From Lachnoclostridium sp. An118 (GTDB lineage: Bacteria > Bacillota > Clostridia > Lachnospirales > Lachnospiraceae), in assembly GCF_002160985.1 (NCBI RefSeq), contig NZ_NFLQ01000005.1, positions 153,534 through 217,533 of the forward strand: a stretch of DNA of 64,000 nt, given 5' to 3'. Shown piece by piece: positions 53,973-62,525 of this stretch (position 1 is its first letter; every line of letters begins with the position of its first letter). The translations under genes and the position numbers were made by a program. A model generated the notes under the pieces. That model was not told where the DNA came from and searched no databases. It saw nothing but the letters and a program-made list of their open reading frames with translations.

Positions 53973-55142
53973 ATGAAAAGATCAACGAACCGATGGCTCA
54001 TCCTGGCGGCTGCCGCCATCGTCAATTTTGTCCATGGAAATCCTTACATATGGACTGTCTTCCAGCCCTATGTCAAGGAGGAGTACGGCCTTTCCACTGC
54101 CGCCTCCAGCCTGCCCTTTACACTCATCATCGGCATCTTCGCCGCAGGGAACATGGCAGGCGGATATCTCCAGCACAGGGCGGGTGCCCGGATGACCGCC
54201 TTTCTCGGAAGCCTTATCATGTGCGCCGGCTTTTTCCTGGCCGCCACAGCTCCCCACAGCATGCCCTGGCTGATCAGTCTGGGATACGGGGCCCTGGGAG
54301 GCTTTGGCTCGGGCTGCGCCTTTGCCATGCTCACCGCCGTGCCCCAGGCCTGGTTCCCGGAGCGCCGGGGCATGGTCTCCGGCATCACCATCGGCATGGT
54401 AGGTCTCTCCGGCATCCTCATGAATCCCCTGTGCGACCGGCTCCTGGCCTCCTTTGGCTATCGGACCGCCATGCTCTGGGTCACTTTCATCTACGCCGTC
54501 CTCTGCCTGGGCATCTTTTTCCTGCGGGAGCCGGAGGAAAGCGGGGCCAGGATATGCGCGCACCAGGCCTCACAGGCCTCTTTGGAAACTGACTCCAGGC
54601 AGTACACGCCCCTGGAGATGATGCGCACCCGCTCCTTCTATATCATCAGCCTTGTGTACGCCCTGGCCGTCCCGGCCTACGCCCTGGTGAACCCGGTGAT
54701 GAAATCCCTGGGGATGGAGCGGGGTCTGACAGACACCGCCGCCCTCCTGGGCGTGGTTGTCGCCTCCGCGGCTAACGTTGCGGGGCGCTTCGCCCTCCCC
54801 TGGCTCTCCGACCGCACCGGGCGCCGCAGGGTACTTGCGGCCACGTACCTTCTGTGCACTGTCTCTGCCTTTGGGCTGGTCTTTGCCAGAGGCGCACTCT
54901 TCACAGCTCTCTCTTCCGCAGTCTGCCTCGTGTACGGCGGCGTGGTGAGCGTCTTCCCCGTAGTCGTATCCGACCGCTTCGGCACAAAGTACCAGGGGAC
55001 CAACTACGGGGCGGCCATGATCGGCTATAGCATCGCCTCCCTTGTCTCCCCCCTTCTGCTTTCCCTGGCAGGGCAGGAAATCTCCCTTGTCGTCGCGGGA
55101 CTGGCCAGCCTGGCCGGGCTCTTCCTGCTGCGGTTCCTTTAG
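53973..55142 (+). CDS. MFS transporter of the oxalate/formate-antiporter-like group
   Basis: 389 residues, 12 helices. N terminus reads FVHGNPYIWTVFQPYVKEEY, the typical OFA pattern, and the loop GYLQHRAGARMTAFLGSL. Carriers of this group move small organic acids; the substrate here is unknown. RBS GAGGAGG. It converges on the SMR gene with a 4-base overlap of stop codons. Confidence 0.88.
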   Translation: MKRSTNRWLILAAAAIVNFVHGNPYIWTVFQPYVKEEYGLSTAASSLPFTLIIGIFAAGNMAGGYLQHRAGARMTAFLGSLIMCAGFFLAATAPHSMPWLISLGYGALGGFGSGCAFAMLTAVPQAWFPERRGMVSGITIGMVGLSGILMNPLCDRLLASFGYRTAMLWVTFIYAVLCLGIFFLREPEESGARICAHQASQASLETDSRQYTPLEMMRTRSFYIISLVYALAVPAYALVNPVMKSLGMERGLTDTAALLGVVVASAANVAGRFALPWLSDRTGRRRVLAATYLLCTVSAFGLVFARGALFTALSSAVCLVYGGVVSVFPVVVSDRFGTKYQGTNYGAAMIGYSIASLVSPLLLSLAGQEISLVVAGLASLAGLFLLRFL

Positions 55143-55459
55143 TGGCCGGATGTGGCCTTCAGCCCCATGATCCCCACAAGGAGCAGAAGGATGAAGAAGC
55201 ACCTTGCGGGAGTGATGGACTCCTTAAAAAGAATGACTCCCGCCACCACTGCCCCCAGGGCGCCTATGCCTGTCCAGATAGCGTAGGACGTGCCCAGGGG
55301 CAGCGTCTTTGTGGCCTGCGACAGAAAGAGAAAGCTGACCACCATCCCCACAATGGTCAGCACCGTAAACTTCAGCACCGTAAATCCTTCCGAGAGCTTC
55401 AGACAGGTGGACCAGAACACCTCCATAACACCTGCGATAACCAGATAAACCCATGCCAT
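55139..55459 (-). CDS. gdx: SMR-family guanidinium exporter (Gdx/SugE type)
   Basis: 106 residues, four helices. The functional Glu is in VIAGVMEVFWS, and LPLGTSYAIWTGIGALGAV is the SugE/Gdx signature rather than the EmrE one (which has a Gly-Ile-Ala and a hydrophobic Ile-Val run). Gdx proteins export guanidinium in exchange for protons. RBS AGGAGG. The upstream leader holds a terminator overlapping an alternative stem, as expected for a guanidine riboswitch. The two 3' ends overlap with the MFS gene by 4 bases. Confidence 0.9.
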   Translation of the reverse strand: MAWVYLVIAGVMEVFWSTCLKLSEGFTVLKFTVLTIVGMVVSFLFLSQATKTLPLGTSYAIWTGIGALGAVVAGVILFKESITPARCFFILLLLVGIMGLKATSGH

Positions 55460-55511
55460 ATTCCTATACCTCCTATGTGATCGCTTTTATCTCCGCTGAA
55501 GTCAGACACAG

Positions 55512-55563
55512 AAAAAACGTCCTACTTATTCCAACTAAGGCCTACTGGAATAAATAAGACGTT
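55512..55563 (-). terminator. Leader terminator before the Gdx exporter gene
   Basis: AACGTCTTATTTATTCCA and TGGAATAAGTAGGACGTT form a long stem with one bulge and a G-T pair, followed by TTTTTT, about 50 bases before the start codon. Confidence 0.8.
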
Positions 55564-55610
55564 ACCCGGCGGTAAATCTCCGTAAATCCTGTTTTTTGTG
55601 TCCGCTCTGT
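55512..55610 (-). promoter_or_regulatory. Candidate riboswitch leader of the Gdx exporter gene
   Basis: Between the promoter and the gene the minus-strand RNA can fold either TTACC-GCCG-GGTAA (about 55561-55574), or a long terminator in which AACGTC and its neighbours pair downstream. The two share the bases TAA, so they exclude each other. ACGGAG and CCGGGTAACGTC lie just before the terminator. I could not match the class I, II or III guanidine cores; the class IV (mepA-type) is the natural guess given the gene but is unproved. Confidence 0.55.
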
Positions 55611-55641
55611 CCCATCCAGGGGGGACTTTTTCAGCCATTCA

Positions 55642-55670
55642 AAATTACCACAAACACGCCGGAAAGTCAA
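55642..55670 (-). promoter_or_regulatory. Promoter of the Gdx exporter transcript
   Basis: TTGACT (55665-55670) and TAATTT (55642-55647) on the minus strand, spacer 17, giving a leader of about 175 bases before the ATG. Confidence 0.6.
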
Positions 55671-55714
55671 GGCTGACCCGTTCTCCCGTCCCATAAAAAG
55701 CGCAAAAATACGCT

Positions 55715-56341
55715 CTAAAAAATGCGCCAGGAGGGGAAGGGCAGCTCCACGATCCGGGTGCACACCTGGTCCAGCAGGCTGTCATCGTGGCTCACCACCA
55801 GAAGTCCCAGGGAACGCCTCTTCGTCTCCTCAAGGAGAAACTGCCAGATCTGGGCCTGGGTCACCAGGTCCAGCATGGCGGATATCTCATCGCAGAGGAG
55901 GAATCTCACTCCCGGATGGAGAGCCCTTGCCAGACAGAACCTCTGCAGCTCCCCGCCGGACAGCTCCGAGGGAAAACGGTCCATCCATCCCTCCTCAATA
56001 TGCAGCGCCTCCCTCAGCCTTTCCTCCACATCCCCCGCCTCCGAAAGCGTAGTTCCCAGCCGCAGCAGCGGGTCTACCACAGTCTCCGGATGCTGCCAGA
56101 CCATCTGTACCGGGCAGGCCCCCCTGTAGGCTCCCAAGGGCTTCCCGTCCAGCAGAATCTCCCCCTTCACCGGCCGCTCATACCCTGCCAGGAGGCGGCA
56201 CAGGGTGGTCTTTCCCCTGCCGCTGGGAGCTTTAAGTCCCACCCGCTCACCGGAGTTTATATACAGGCTGAAGTGGTCCAGCACCGGCGATTTCTTTTTC
56301 CCTCTGTAATAAAATGTCACGTCTCTTGCTTCCAGCGTCAT
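55715..56341 (-). CDS. nikE: Nickel/peptide-type ABC transporter ATPase (NikE-like)
   Basis: 208 residues. Walker A APSGRGKTT (about 40-48), signature LSGGELQRF near 130, Walker B RFLLCDEIS near 155. The start at 56341 overlaps the stop of the preceding ATPase gene as ATGA; the ORF runs on to 56425 without an RBS. It lacks the long C-terminal oligopeptide extension of OppF, and its neighbours make it the second ATPase of the nickel importer. Followed by a weak hairpin with T-run near 55694-55717. Confidence 0.85.
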   Translation of the reverse strand: MTLEARDVTFYYRGKKKSPVLDHFSLYINSGERVGLKAPSGRGKTTLCRLLAGYERPVKGEILLDGKPLGAYRGACPVQMVWQHPETVVDPLLRLGTTLSEAGDVEERLREALHIEEGWMDRFPSELSGGELQRFCLARALHPGVRFLLCDEISAMLDLVTQAQIWQFLLEETKRRSLGLLVVSHDDSLLDQVCTRIVELPFPSWRIF

Positions 56342-57300
56342 ACTGTCTCCTCCTTTTCCGGATACAGGCACCGCACCAGACCGCCTCTGACCCGCTGTAC
56401 GGGAATGCGGTCCGCCTCGCCGCACTCCTTCCGGCCGGCCTCACACTGCCCGGCAAAGGGGCAGCCGGATGAGACTGTGCCCGGGTAGGGCTGGCTTCCC
56501 CGGATGGGGGCGAAGCCGTGGGAGGGCATAGCGCGAAAGAGCGCCCTTGTAAAGGGATGCCTGAGTCTCCCCTCATCCTGAAAGTCCTCCGCCCTGGCCT
56601 CCTCGATGGTCTCCCCTGCGTAGAACACCACCACCCGGTCCGCGATGGTGAGGGCCAGCTCCAGGTCGTGGGTGATAAAGAGCATCCCCGCACCGGTCTC
56701 CGCCAGCTCCCGGAAGTGTCCCAGGATACGGCCGGCCGCCCGGGCATCCAGCCCCGGCGTGGGCTCGTCCGCGATAATGAGCCTTGGCTCGTCCATAACA
56801 GCGGAGGCGATCAGCACCCTTCTCGCCATACCCCCGGACAGCTCAAAGGGATAGAGGTCTGCCGTCTCAGGGCCAAGGCCGTATTTTTCCAGCACCTGCC
56901 GGCATCGCTCCTTTGTCTTTTCATCCTTCCTCCCCCTGGTGAGCTGGGCCCCCACCTTCATGAGGGGGTCCAGGTAGGTAACGCCCTGGGGGATGAGGGC
57001 CAGGCCGTTTCCCCGCAGCTTTTCCGCCCGCTCCTTCGTCAGAGGCTCTCCGCCGTAGAGGATTTCTCCCTCCATATGGCTGTTGTATGGGAGGATGCCC
57101 AGGATACCGTGGGCCAGAAGGCTTTTTCCTGACCCGCTGGCTCCCACCACGGCCACCACTTCCCCCGGCTCCACCGTCAGGCTCAGATCTCGGATCACAG
57201 GCAGGCTGCTCCTCCGGATGCCCTGGTCATACCGGGTGAACCAGATGGACACATGGTGCACCTCCAGTATAGGCTTTTTGTTCTGTCTTTCCTTTTCCAT
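56338..57300 (-). CDS. nikD: Nickel/peptide-type ABC transporter ATPase (NikD-like)
   Basis: 320 residues. Walker A GASGSGKS (about 50-57), signature ELSGGMARRV, Walker B LIIADEPTPGLD. A C-terminal oligo_HPY-like extension with a four-Cys cluster (CPFAGQCEAGRKEC) is typical of NikD/DppD. Start 57300 was chosen because GGAGG lies 7 bases upstream; a much longer ORF (to 57816) continues only as the shadow of the permease gene. Overlaps nikE by 4 bases. Confidence 0.88.
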   Translation of the reverse strand: MEKERQNKKPILEVHHVSIWFTRYDQGIRRSSLPVIRDLSLTVEPGEVVAVVGASGSGKSLLAHGILGILPYNSHMEGEILYGGEPLTKERAEKLRGNGLALIPQGVTYLDPLMKVGAQLTRGRKDEKTKERCRQVLEKYGLGPETADLYPFELSGGMARRVLIASAVMDEPRLIIADEPTPGLDARAAGRILGHFRELAETGAGMLFITHDLELALTIADRVVVFYAGETIEEARAEDFQDEGRLRHPFTRALFRAMPSHGFAPIRGSQPYPGTVSSGCPFAGQCEAGRKECGEADRIPVQRVRGGLVRCLYPEKEETV

Positions 57301-57314
57301 CCTCTCGCCTCCTT

Positions 57315-58145
57315 CTATTCGTGTGCGCTGGCCGGGTCCAGCAGATACCGTGCCCTCTCCCCCAGCAGGGCAAAGAGGACTACCACCAGCACAAGAGAGA
57401 GCCCCGGAAAGAGAGCCAGCCACCATCTCCCGGTGGTCAGGTACTGCATGCTCTCCGACAGGATCACGCCGATGGCGGGCTGCTCCGAGGAGAGGCCAAA
57501 GCCCAGAAAGGTGACGCTGGCCTCGTGGAGGATAGCGTGGGGAAAGAGAAGGATCAGCCCTGTGAGGAACTGGGGGAACAGATGGGGGAGCATGTGCCGG
57601 CACGCCACCTGCAGCTTTGACACTCCCAGCTTCTCCTCCACCAGGATGTAAGGAGCGTTCTTCAGCTGCAGCACTTCCCCCCGTATCACCCTGGCCAGAG
57701 AGGGCCAGTGGCTCAGGGACACGCCTGCCACGACGCCGGCAAAGCCCCGGCCGCAGGCGATGGAGATGAGCATCACGAGGAGGATGTGGGGGATCCCCAT
57801 GACAAGGTCTATGCACCAGGAGATGGCACTGTCCGCCCTTCTCCCCAGGGTGGCGGCCATCGTTCCCAGCACCAGCGCCGCAGCCGCGCTCACCGCCGCT
57901 GTCAGAAGGCCGATCCGTATACTCAGGGAGAGCCCTGCAATGGTCCTGGCAAACATGTCTCTCCCCATCCAGTCTGTCCCGAACCAGAACTCCGCCCCCG
58001 GAGCCAGATTGGTCCGGGAGAAATCTGTCACAGCCGCCTCCTCTTCCAGGAAGATACCCGCTGCCGTGATCCCCGCCAGGACAAGGATGGCCAGGACAAG
58101 GAAAAGGAGAGTGCCTGCCCTTCGGTTCCAGTGTCTTTCCGTCAT
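57315..58145 (-). CDS. nikC: Nickel/peptide-type ABC permease (NikC-like)
   Basis: 276 residues. One N-terminal helix, the NikC/DppC signature FGTDWMGRDMFARTIAG, then five helices with the EAA loop (EKLGVSKLQVACRHMLPHLF). Start at 58145 overlaps the nikB stop as ATGA; the longer ORF to 58415 is a shadow of nikB. Forms the pore with NikB. Confidence 0.9.
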   Translation of the reverse strand: MTERHWNRRAGTLLFLVLAILVLAGITAAGIFLEEEAAVTDFSRTNLAPGAEFWFGTDWMGRDMFARTIAGLSLSIRIGLLTAAVSAAAALVLGTMAATLGRRADSAISWCIDLVMGIPHILLVMLISIACGRGFAGVVAGVSLSHWPSLARVIRGEVLQLKNAPYILVEEKLGVSKLQVACRHMLPHLFPQFLTGLILLFPHAILHEASVTFLGFGLSSEQPAIGVILSESMQYLTTGRWWLALFPGLSLVLVVVLFALLGERARYLLDPASAHE

Positions 58146-59131
58146 TTTGCCGCCCTCCTTCTTATCTTCGGGTCCACCGCGCCGTAGAGGAGGTCCGCCG
58201 CCAGATTGCCGCCAAACACGATGGCCGATGTGATGAGTGTGATGCCCATCAGAAGGGGCAGGTCGCTGCCAAGCCCCGCCGTCACCGCAGCCTGGCCCAG
58301 GCCCGGGTAGGAGAACACCTGCTCCACCAGGACGGACCCGCCTATGATCTCGCTGACGGACCCGAACTGGAGCGTGATGGCGGGCAGGGATATCCCCCGC
58401 AGCCCGTGGCGCCACACGATGGAGCCCATGGACTCCCCTCTGGCTCTGGCAAAGAGGATATAGTCCGACTCCAGCACATCCACCATTTTCTCCCTTGTGT
58501 GGAGGGCGATGTTAGACACCCCTGTGATGCTCAGGGTGACTGCGGGGAGAATGGCGTGCCGCAGCCTGTCTCCGGCCGTCACCAGGCTGCTCTCCATGCC
58601 GATGGGCACAGAAAGCCCGGCCGGCAGCCAGCCGAGCCACACAGAAAAGACCAAAAGGAGAAGGATGGCCAGCCAGAAGGCGGGCGAGCTGGAGAGGAGC
58701 AGACACCAGCCCCGTATCAGTTTGTCCGGCCAGCGCCCTCTCCACACGCCCGCCGCCACGCCCAGGAGCAGCCCCAGCACGCCTGAGATGACCCAGGCGG
58801 ACAGAAGGAGGAGAAGGGAGCTGGACAGCCGCTGCCATATGACAGAAGTCACCGGCTGCCGGTAGAGAAGGGAGGTCCCCATATCCCCGCAGAGCAGGTC
58901 TGTAAGCCACCCCGCATATCGCTCCAGGGGAGGCGTGTCCATGCCCCAGTAGGCCTCCAGACGCTCCACCTGCTCCTGGCTCATGGTGCCGAGGGCCGCC
59001 TGCCCCACGTTGGTCTGCAGAGGATCCAGGGGGGAGGCGCTCATCAGGAGAAATGTGACAATGCTGACTCCCAGCAGCAGAAGTCCCATCCGCAGTAATT
59101 TTTTCGCCGTAAACAGTAGGCGGTGTCTCAA
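58142..59131 (-). CDS. nikB: Nickel/peptide-type ABC permease (NikB-like)
   Basis: 329 residues with six helices. N-terminal signal-anchor helix (GLLLLGVSIVTFLLMSAS), and the EAA-type loop FARARGESMGSIVWRHGLRG. Overlaps nikC by 4 bases and follows the binding-protein gene by 49 bases. Member of the DppB/NikB family. Confidence 0.9.
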   Translation of the reverse strand: MRHRLLFTAKKLLRMGLLLLGVSIVTFLLMSASPLDPLQTNVGQAALGTMSQEQVERLEAYWGMDTPPLERYAGWLTDLLCGDMGTSLLYRQPVTSVIWQRLSSSLLLLLSAWVISGVLGLLLGVAAGVWRGRWPDKLIRGWCLLLSSSPAFWLAILLLLVFSVWLGWLPAGLSVPIGMESSLVTAGDRLRHAILPAVTLSITGVSNIALHTREKMVDVLESDYILFARARGESMGSIVWRHGLRGISLPAITLQFGSVSEIIGGSVLVEQVFSYPGLGQAAVTAGLGSDLPLLMGITLITSAIVFGGNLAADLLYGAVDPKIRRRAAK

Positions 59132-59180
59132 AATGATCAGTCCTTTCGTTCTCGTATATCCCTTCGTCCCCTCGCCTCTT

Positions 59181-60812
59181 TTACTCTCCGGCCGGGTCCT
59201 CGGACCAGGTCCACTGGTCCACGTTGTTGACCAGAGACCAGCCGTGCCCGTGGGGATGGATCTTCTGCTCCGCCACAGTAAGTCCGTCCCTCACCCAGTA
59301 GAGGTGGTCGATGTTGACCAGCCACACCCAGGGAATGTCCCCCTCCTGGGTCACCCCTGTAGTGCCGTCCCACTGGGCCTTCTGCCACAGCTCATAGGAG
59401 CTCTCCAGGTCGCTGCTGGCAAGGGCCTGATCCATGTAGCTGTCCACAGCGGCGTTTCCGTAGGGGGAGTACTGGGCGGAGCCTGTGCCCTCTATGGTGT
59501 GGTAAATGTTGTAGAGCTCCATGGGCGTGTGGGCACCCCAGCCCCACAGAAGAGGCTGGGAAAGGGCCCTGTCGTAGGCCGTATCCCAGCCCACTCCCTC
59601 AGTGGTGCAGGAAATCCCCAGCTCCTCCATCTGATCCGCGAAATCCGCTGTCAGGGCCTGACGCACAGAGTCCCCGGTGGAGTAGAGCAGGTGGAGCTCA
59701 GCCTTCTGCCCGCCCTTCTCCCGGACGCCGTCGTCCCCCATGACCCAGCCCGCCTGGTCAAGCAGGTCTGCCGCTCCCTGAGGGTCATACTCCACCTGGG
59801 AGGCCTCATTGTACCAGGGAAGCTGGTCGCAGACGCTGTAGGCAGGGCTCCCGTAGCCGTTCAGCACGTTGTCGATCATCTCCTGGCGGTCCACACCGAT
59901 ATTAATAGCACGGCGCACAAGAACATCCGCTGTGAGATCATTTCCCACGGTCCGCCCCTCCTCGTCCGTTGTCTCCTCCACAGCCGGAAGGTTAAAGCCT
60001 CTGTTGTCCACGCTGGCGTAGGAGGCCAGGCTGTAGCCGTTCACCTCCTGGTCCGAGTAGGTGGCAGAGGTGTAGGCCACGTCCACCTCCCCGGCCTGGG
60101 CAGCCAGAAAGGCCGCGTCCTCCTCCATAAAGAGGATAGTGACCTGCTGCATTTTGGGCGCCTCGCCGTAATAGTCCGGGTTGGCCTCCAGGATCACCTG
60201 CTGTCCCCTGTCCCACTGCTTCAGCATATACCGTCCGGACCCGATGGGGTTGGCCCCGTAAGTCTCGCTGTCGTAGGCGTGCTCCGGCACGATCCCCACG
60301 ATGGCCATGGTGTAGGGCCAGATGGAGAAGGGCCGGCTCATGTGGAAGAGGACCATGGTGTCATCCGCCGCCTCCGCATGGTCCAGCATAGTAAAGTCAT
60401 TAACGGAGCTGGCCTCCTTCACTGTATTGTATGTAAATGCCACATCCTCCGCTGTCAGCGGCTCCCCGTCCGTAAAGGACACGTCGTCCCGTATCTTCAC
60501 GGTCCAGGTCAGCCCGTCCTCGCTGACGGAATACTCTGTGGCCAGGTCATACCCGATGGTCAGGTCTGTGTTGGTCACGGTGAGGGTGCTCTGGATCAGC
60601 GGCTCGTGGACATGCTCCCCGGCTCCCCAGCCGTAGGCCGGGTCAAATCCCGCCTCCGGCTCAGAGGTGGGGCCCATGGCGATGACCACGGAGTCCGTGT
60701 CTCTGCCGGAGCTGGCCCCCTGCTCAGAGGACTCTCCGCTGCCGCCGCACCCGGCCAGCAGCCCCGCCGCCAGCGCCAGGGCAAGGAAACTGGAAATCAG
60801 TCGCTTTTTCAT
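59181..60812 (-). CDS. nikA: Nickel-binding lipoprotein candidate (SBP family 5, NikA/CntA-like)
   Basis: 543 residues. Lipobox LAGC near 19-22 follows a standard signal, so it is lipid-anchored. SBP_bac_5 fold, with SFTDGEPLTAEDVAFTYNTV. Near the C terminus EQKIHPHGHGWSLV gives a His cluster that could coordinate a metal. Start 60812 has GGAG upstream; the ORF runs to 60971 without one. Peptide specificity is possible, but larC directly upstream favours nickel. The metal assignment is inference. Confidence 0.82.
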   Translation of the reverse strand: MKKRLISSFLALALAAGLLAGCGGSGESSEQGASSGRDTDSVVIAMGPTSEPEAGFDPAYGWGAGEHVHEPLIQSTLTVTNTDLTIGYDLATEYSVSEDGLTWTVKIRDDVSFTDGEPLTAEDVAFTYNTVKEASSVNDFTMLDHAEAADDTMVLFHMSRPFSIWPYTMAIVGIVPEHAYDSETYGANPIGSGRYMLKQWDRGQQVILEANPDYYGEAPKMQQVTILFMEEDAAFLAAQAGEVDVAYTSATYSDQEVNGYSLASYASVDNRGFNLPAVEETTDEEGRTVGNDLTADVLVRRAINIGVDRQEMIDNVLNGYGSPAYSVCDQLPWYNEASQVEYDPQGAADLLDQAGWVMGDDGVREKGGQKAELHLLYSTGDSVRQALTADFADQMEELGISCTTEGVGWDTAYDRALSQPLLWGWGAHTPMELYNIYHTIEGTGSAQYSPYGNAAVDSYMDQALASSDLESSYELWQKAQWDGTTGVTQEGDIPWVWLVNIDHLYWVRDGLTVAEQKIHPHGHGWSLVNNVDQWTWSEDPAGE

Positions 60813-60849
60813 ATGTCTGTCACTCCCTTTTCTGTGTTTCATGCATCCT

Positions 60850-62160
60850 CTACTTTTCAGTCGGCTCAGCCAGCTGTCCCAGGGCATCCCGGTACACCCT
60901 CTCATAGGGCACTCCGTTTTCCCGGGCCAGGGAAGCCACATCGTCGTACTCCGGTTTCGCGTGGGATACACCGTGTCCCTCCGCCGTCTTCACCCGCACT
61001 TCGCCCCATGGGGTCTGCACGGTCTTTATCCCTGGCTGCAGGAAGTACTTTGTACAGCGGCGGGCGCGCAGTCCGTTGGTGGTGGTCTCCTCAAGGACAT
61101 GCCGGGCCATCTCCTCCTCATCCATGGGATCGCACAGCACGGTCAGCACATGGCCGGGCCGTCCCTTTTTCATAGTCCCGGGGATGGTGTAGGCGTCCAG
61201 CGCCCCCTCCTCTATCAGCCTTGCGCAGGCAAATCCCAGGGCCTCCGGCGTCATGTCGTCGATATTGCAGACAAGCTCTGTGATGACGCCGTCTCCCTGC
61301 TCCGGTGCAGTCCGGACGCGGCCTGTCTCCTCCAGCGACTCTCCCAGGAAAGCGCGGACACAGTTGGCCTGGTCAAAGGTCTTTGTGCCAATGCCGATGC
61401 CGGTACGGCTCCCCTTCATGAGGGGCATGGGGCCGAACTCCCCGGCAAAGTATTTCAGGAGGGCCGCCCCGGTGGGCGTGCAGAGCTCTCCTCTCACAGC
61501 GCCGCCGTAGACGGGGACGCCCTCCAGGATGTTGGCCGTGGCCGGCGCCGGTACCGGCATCACGCCGTGGGCGCAGCGGACCGTCCCGCTTCCCACATGG
61601 ACGGGGGAGACGATGACCTTCTCCGCCCCCAGAAGATACATGGCGTAGCAGACGCCTGTCACATCCGCCACCGCGTCCAGGGCTCCCACTTCGTGGAAGT
61701 GGACATCCCCCTCCGGGCAGCCGTGGGCCTTCGCCTCCGCCCGGGCGATGATGCGGTACACAGCCTTCGCGTTCTCCTTCACCTGCTCCGGAAGGTCCAG
61801 GCTGCTGATGAGTTCCCCGATATGTCCCGGGGTGGCGTGATGGTGATGATGCGTGTGAGCATGGTCGTGAGTATGATGACTGCCATGACCGTGCTCATGG
61901 TCATGGACATGCAGATGGCCGTGCTCATGAGCGTCCGGCCCCTCCGGCTCTGTCTCCTCCTCCCCGTACACGGTCACTGCCATGTGGGTCCCGGCGATAC
62001 CGCAGGCGGCACCCTTCCGCGCCTCCAGGCGGACACCGGGAAGTCCCAGCCTGTTCATCCTGTCCAGAAATGCCTGTCTGTCATCCAGCAGTTCGTAAAG
62101 GGCCGCCATGAGCATGTCCCCGGCTGCTCCCATGTTACATTCTATATAAAGTGTCTTCAT
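60850..62160 (-). CDS. larC: LarC, nickel insertion protein for the nickel-pincer nucleotide cofactor
   Basis: 436 residues in one continuous frame, unlike Lactobacillus plantarum larC, which needs a ribosomal frameshift between two ORFs. It begins MKTLYIECNMGAAGDMLMAA and has a His-rich stretch at about 77-110 (HEHGHLHVHDHEHGHGSHHT within it) that probably holds nickel, then the DUF111 core (EGDVHFHEVGALDAVADVTG). LarC inserts nickel into the cofactor of lactate racemase and related LarA enzymes. It heads the operon larC-nikA-B-C-D-E with a 37-base gap to nikA. larA, larB and larE are not in this window. Confidence 0.93.
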   Translation of the reverse strand: MKTLYIECNMGAAGDMLMAALYELLDDRQAFLDRMNRLGLPGVRLEARKGAACGIAGTHMAVTVYGEEETEPEGPDAHEHGHLHVHDHEHGHGSHHTHDHAHTHHHHHATPGHIGELISSLDLPEQVKENAKAVYRIIARAEAKAHGCPEGDVHFHEVGALDAVADVTGVCYAMYLLGAEKVIVSPVHVGSGTVRCAHGVMPVPAPATANILEGVPVYGGAVRGELCTPTGAALLKYFAGEFGPMPLMKGSRTGIGIGTKTFDQANCVRAFLGESLEETGRVRTAPEQGDGVITELVCNIDDMTPEALGFACARLIEEGALDAYTIPGTMKKGRPGHVLTVLCDPMDEEEMARHVLEETTTNGLRARRCTKYFLQPGIKTVQTPWGEVRVKTAEGHGVSHAKPEYDDVASLARENGVPYERVYRDALGQLAEPTEK

Positions 62161-62173
62161 TCCTTCTCCTCCT

Positions 62174-62205
62174 AGTATAATAATGGTGTAGTCAATAATG
62201 ACTAC
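62174..62205 (-). promoter_or_regulatory. larC-nik promoter with GTAGTCA palindrome
   Basis: GTAGTCA-ATAA-TGACTAC (62188-62205), 7-bp perfect arms, sits over the -35/spacer of a TATACT box (62174-62179, minus strand). It is a plausible operator for a nickel or metal repressor. RBS AGGAGG follows before larC. Confidence 0.6.
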
Positions 62206-62525
62206 GGGTTAATAGTTACAAAGTCTAAATGAATAACTGAAGGAGGGCTTCCCTCTCCATCAGATGTTATTGTTTCCTTACCGTGTCTGAGGCTTTCTTC
62301 ATGCACTTTGTCAGATCCCGAGGTATAATCACTGAGGCAGGGCTTTTGACGACTCCTCCTTGGGACCCGGCCTTCCGCCGGGGAAACCTCTCAGAAAGTC
62401 TGTCTGTCCATTCGGTGGTGATTTATGGTTTGGCTGGTTGGGAAGCCTCAGGCTATACCTGTATAAGCCGCTAGGTTGTGTATCCACCTTTTGGAAATGG
62501 ATGCCTGCCGGAAAGGATGTTTATC
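62206..62525 (+). ncRNA. IS110 5' non-coding end, probable bridge RNA region (ends approximate)
   Basis: About 320 bases upstream of an IS110 transposase without an ORF of its own. It contains structured stems, e.g. CCCGGC / GCCGGG (62366-62382) and GGCTATAC / GTAT-A-AGCC near 62451-62470, and a TATAAT at 62324-62329. In the IS110 group the bridge RNA is made from this non-coding end and guides target choice. The precise RNA ends and the element edge are not readable here. Confidence 0.55.

Noticed and set aside
55460..55714. Class I, II or III guanidine riboswitch before the SMR gene
   Set aside because: The signature segments I know for those classes are not present; kept as an unclassified leader.
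56338..57816. 492-residue version of the NikD-like protein
   Set aside because: The extra N terminus translates the permease gene out of frame; ATG 57300 has a strong RBS and the family N terminus.
57315..58415. 366-residue version of the NikC-like permease
   Set aside because: The extra N terminus is the nikB shadow; ATG 58145 overlaps the nikB stop as ATGA.
58983..61175. 730-residue plus-strand ORF
   Set aside because: Antisense of nikB, nikA and larC; these have clear motifs and operon overlaps on the other strand.
60850..62160. Programmed frameshift in larC
   Set aside because: The whole LarC is in one frame here, so no frameshift is needed.
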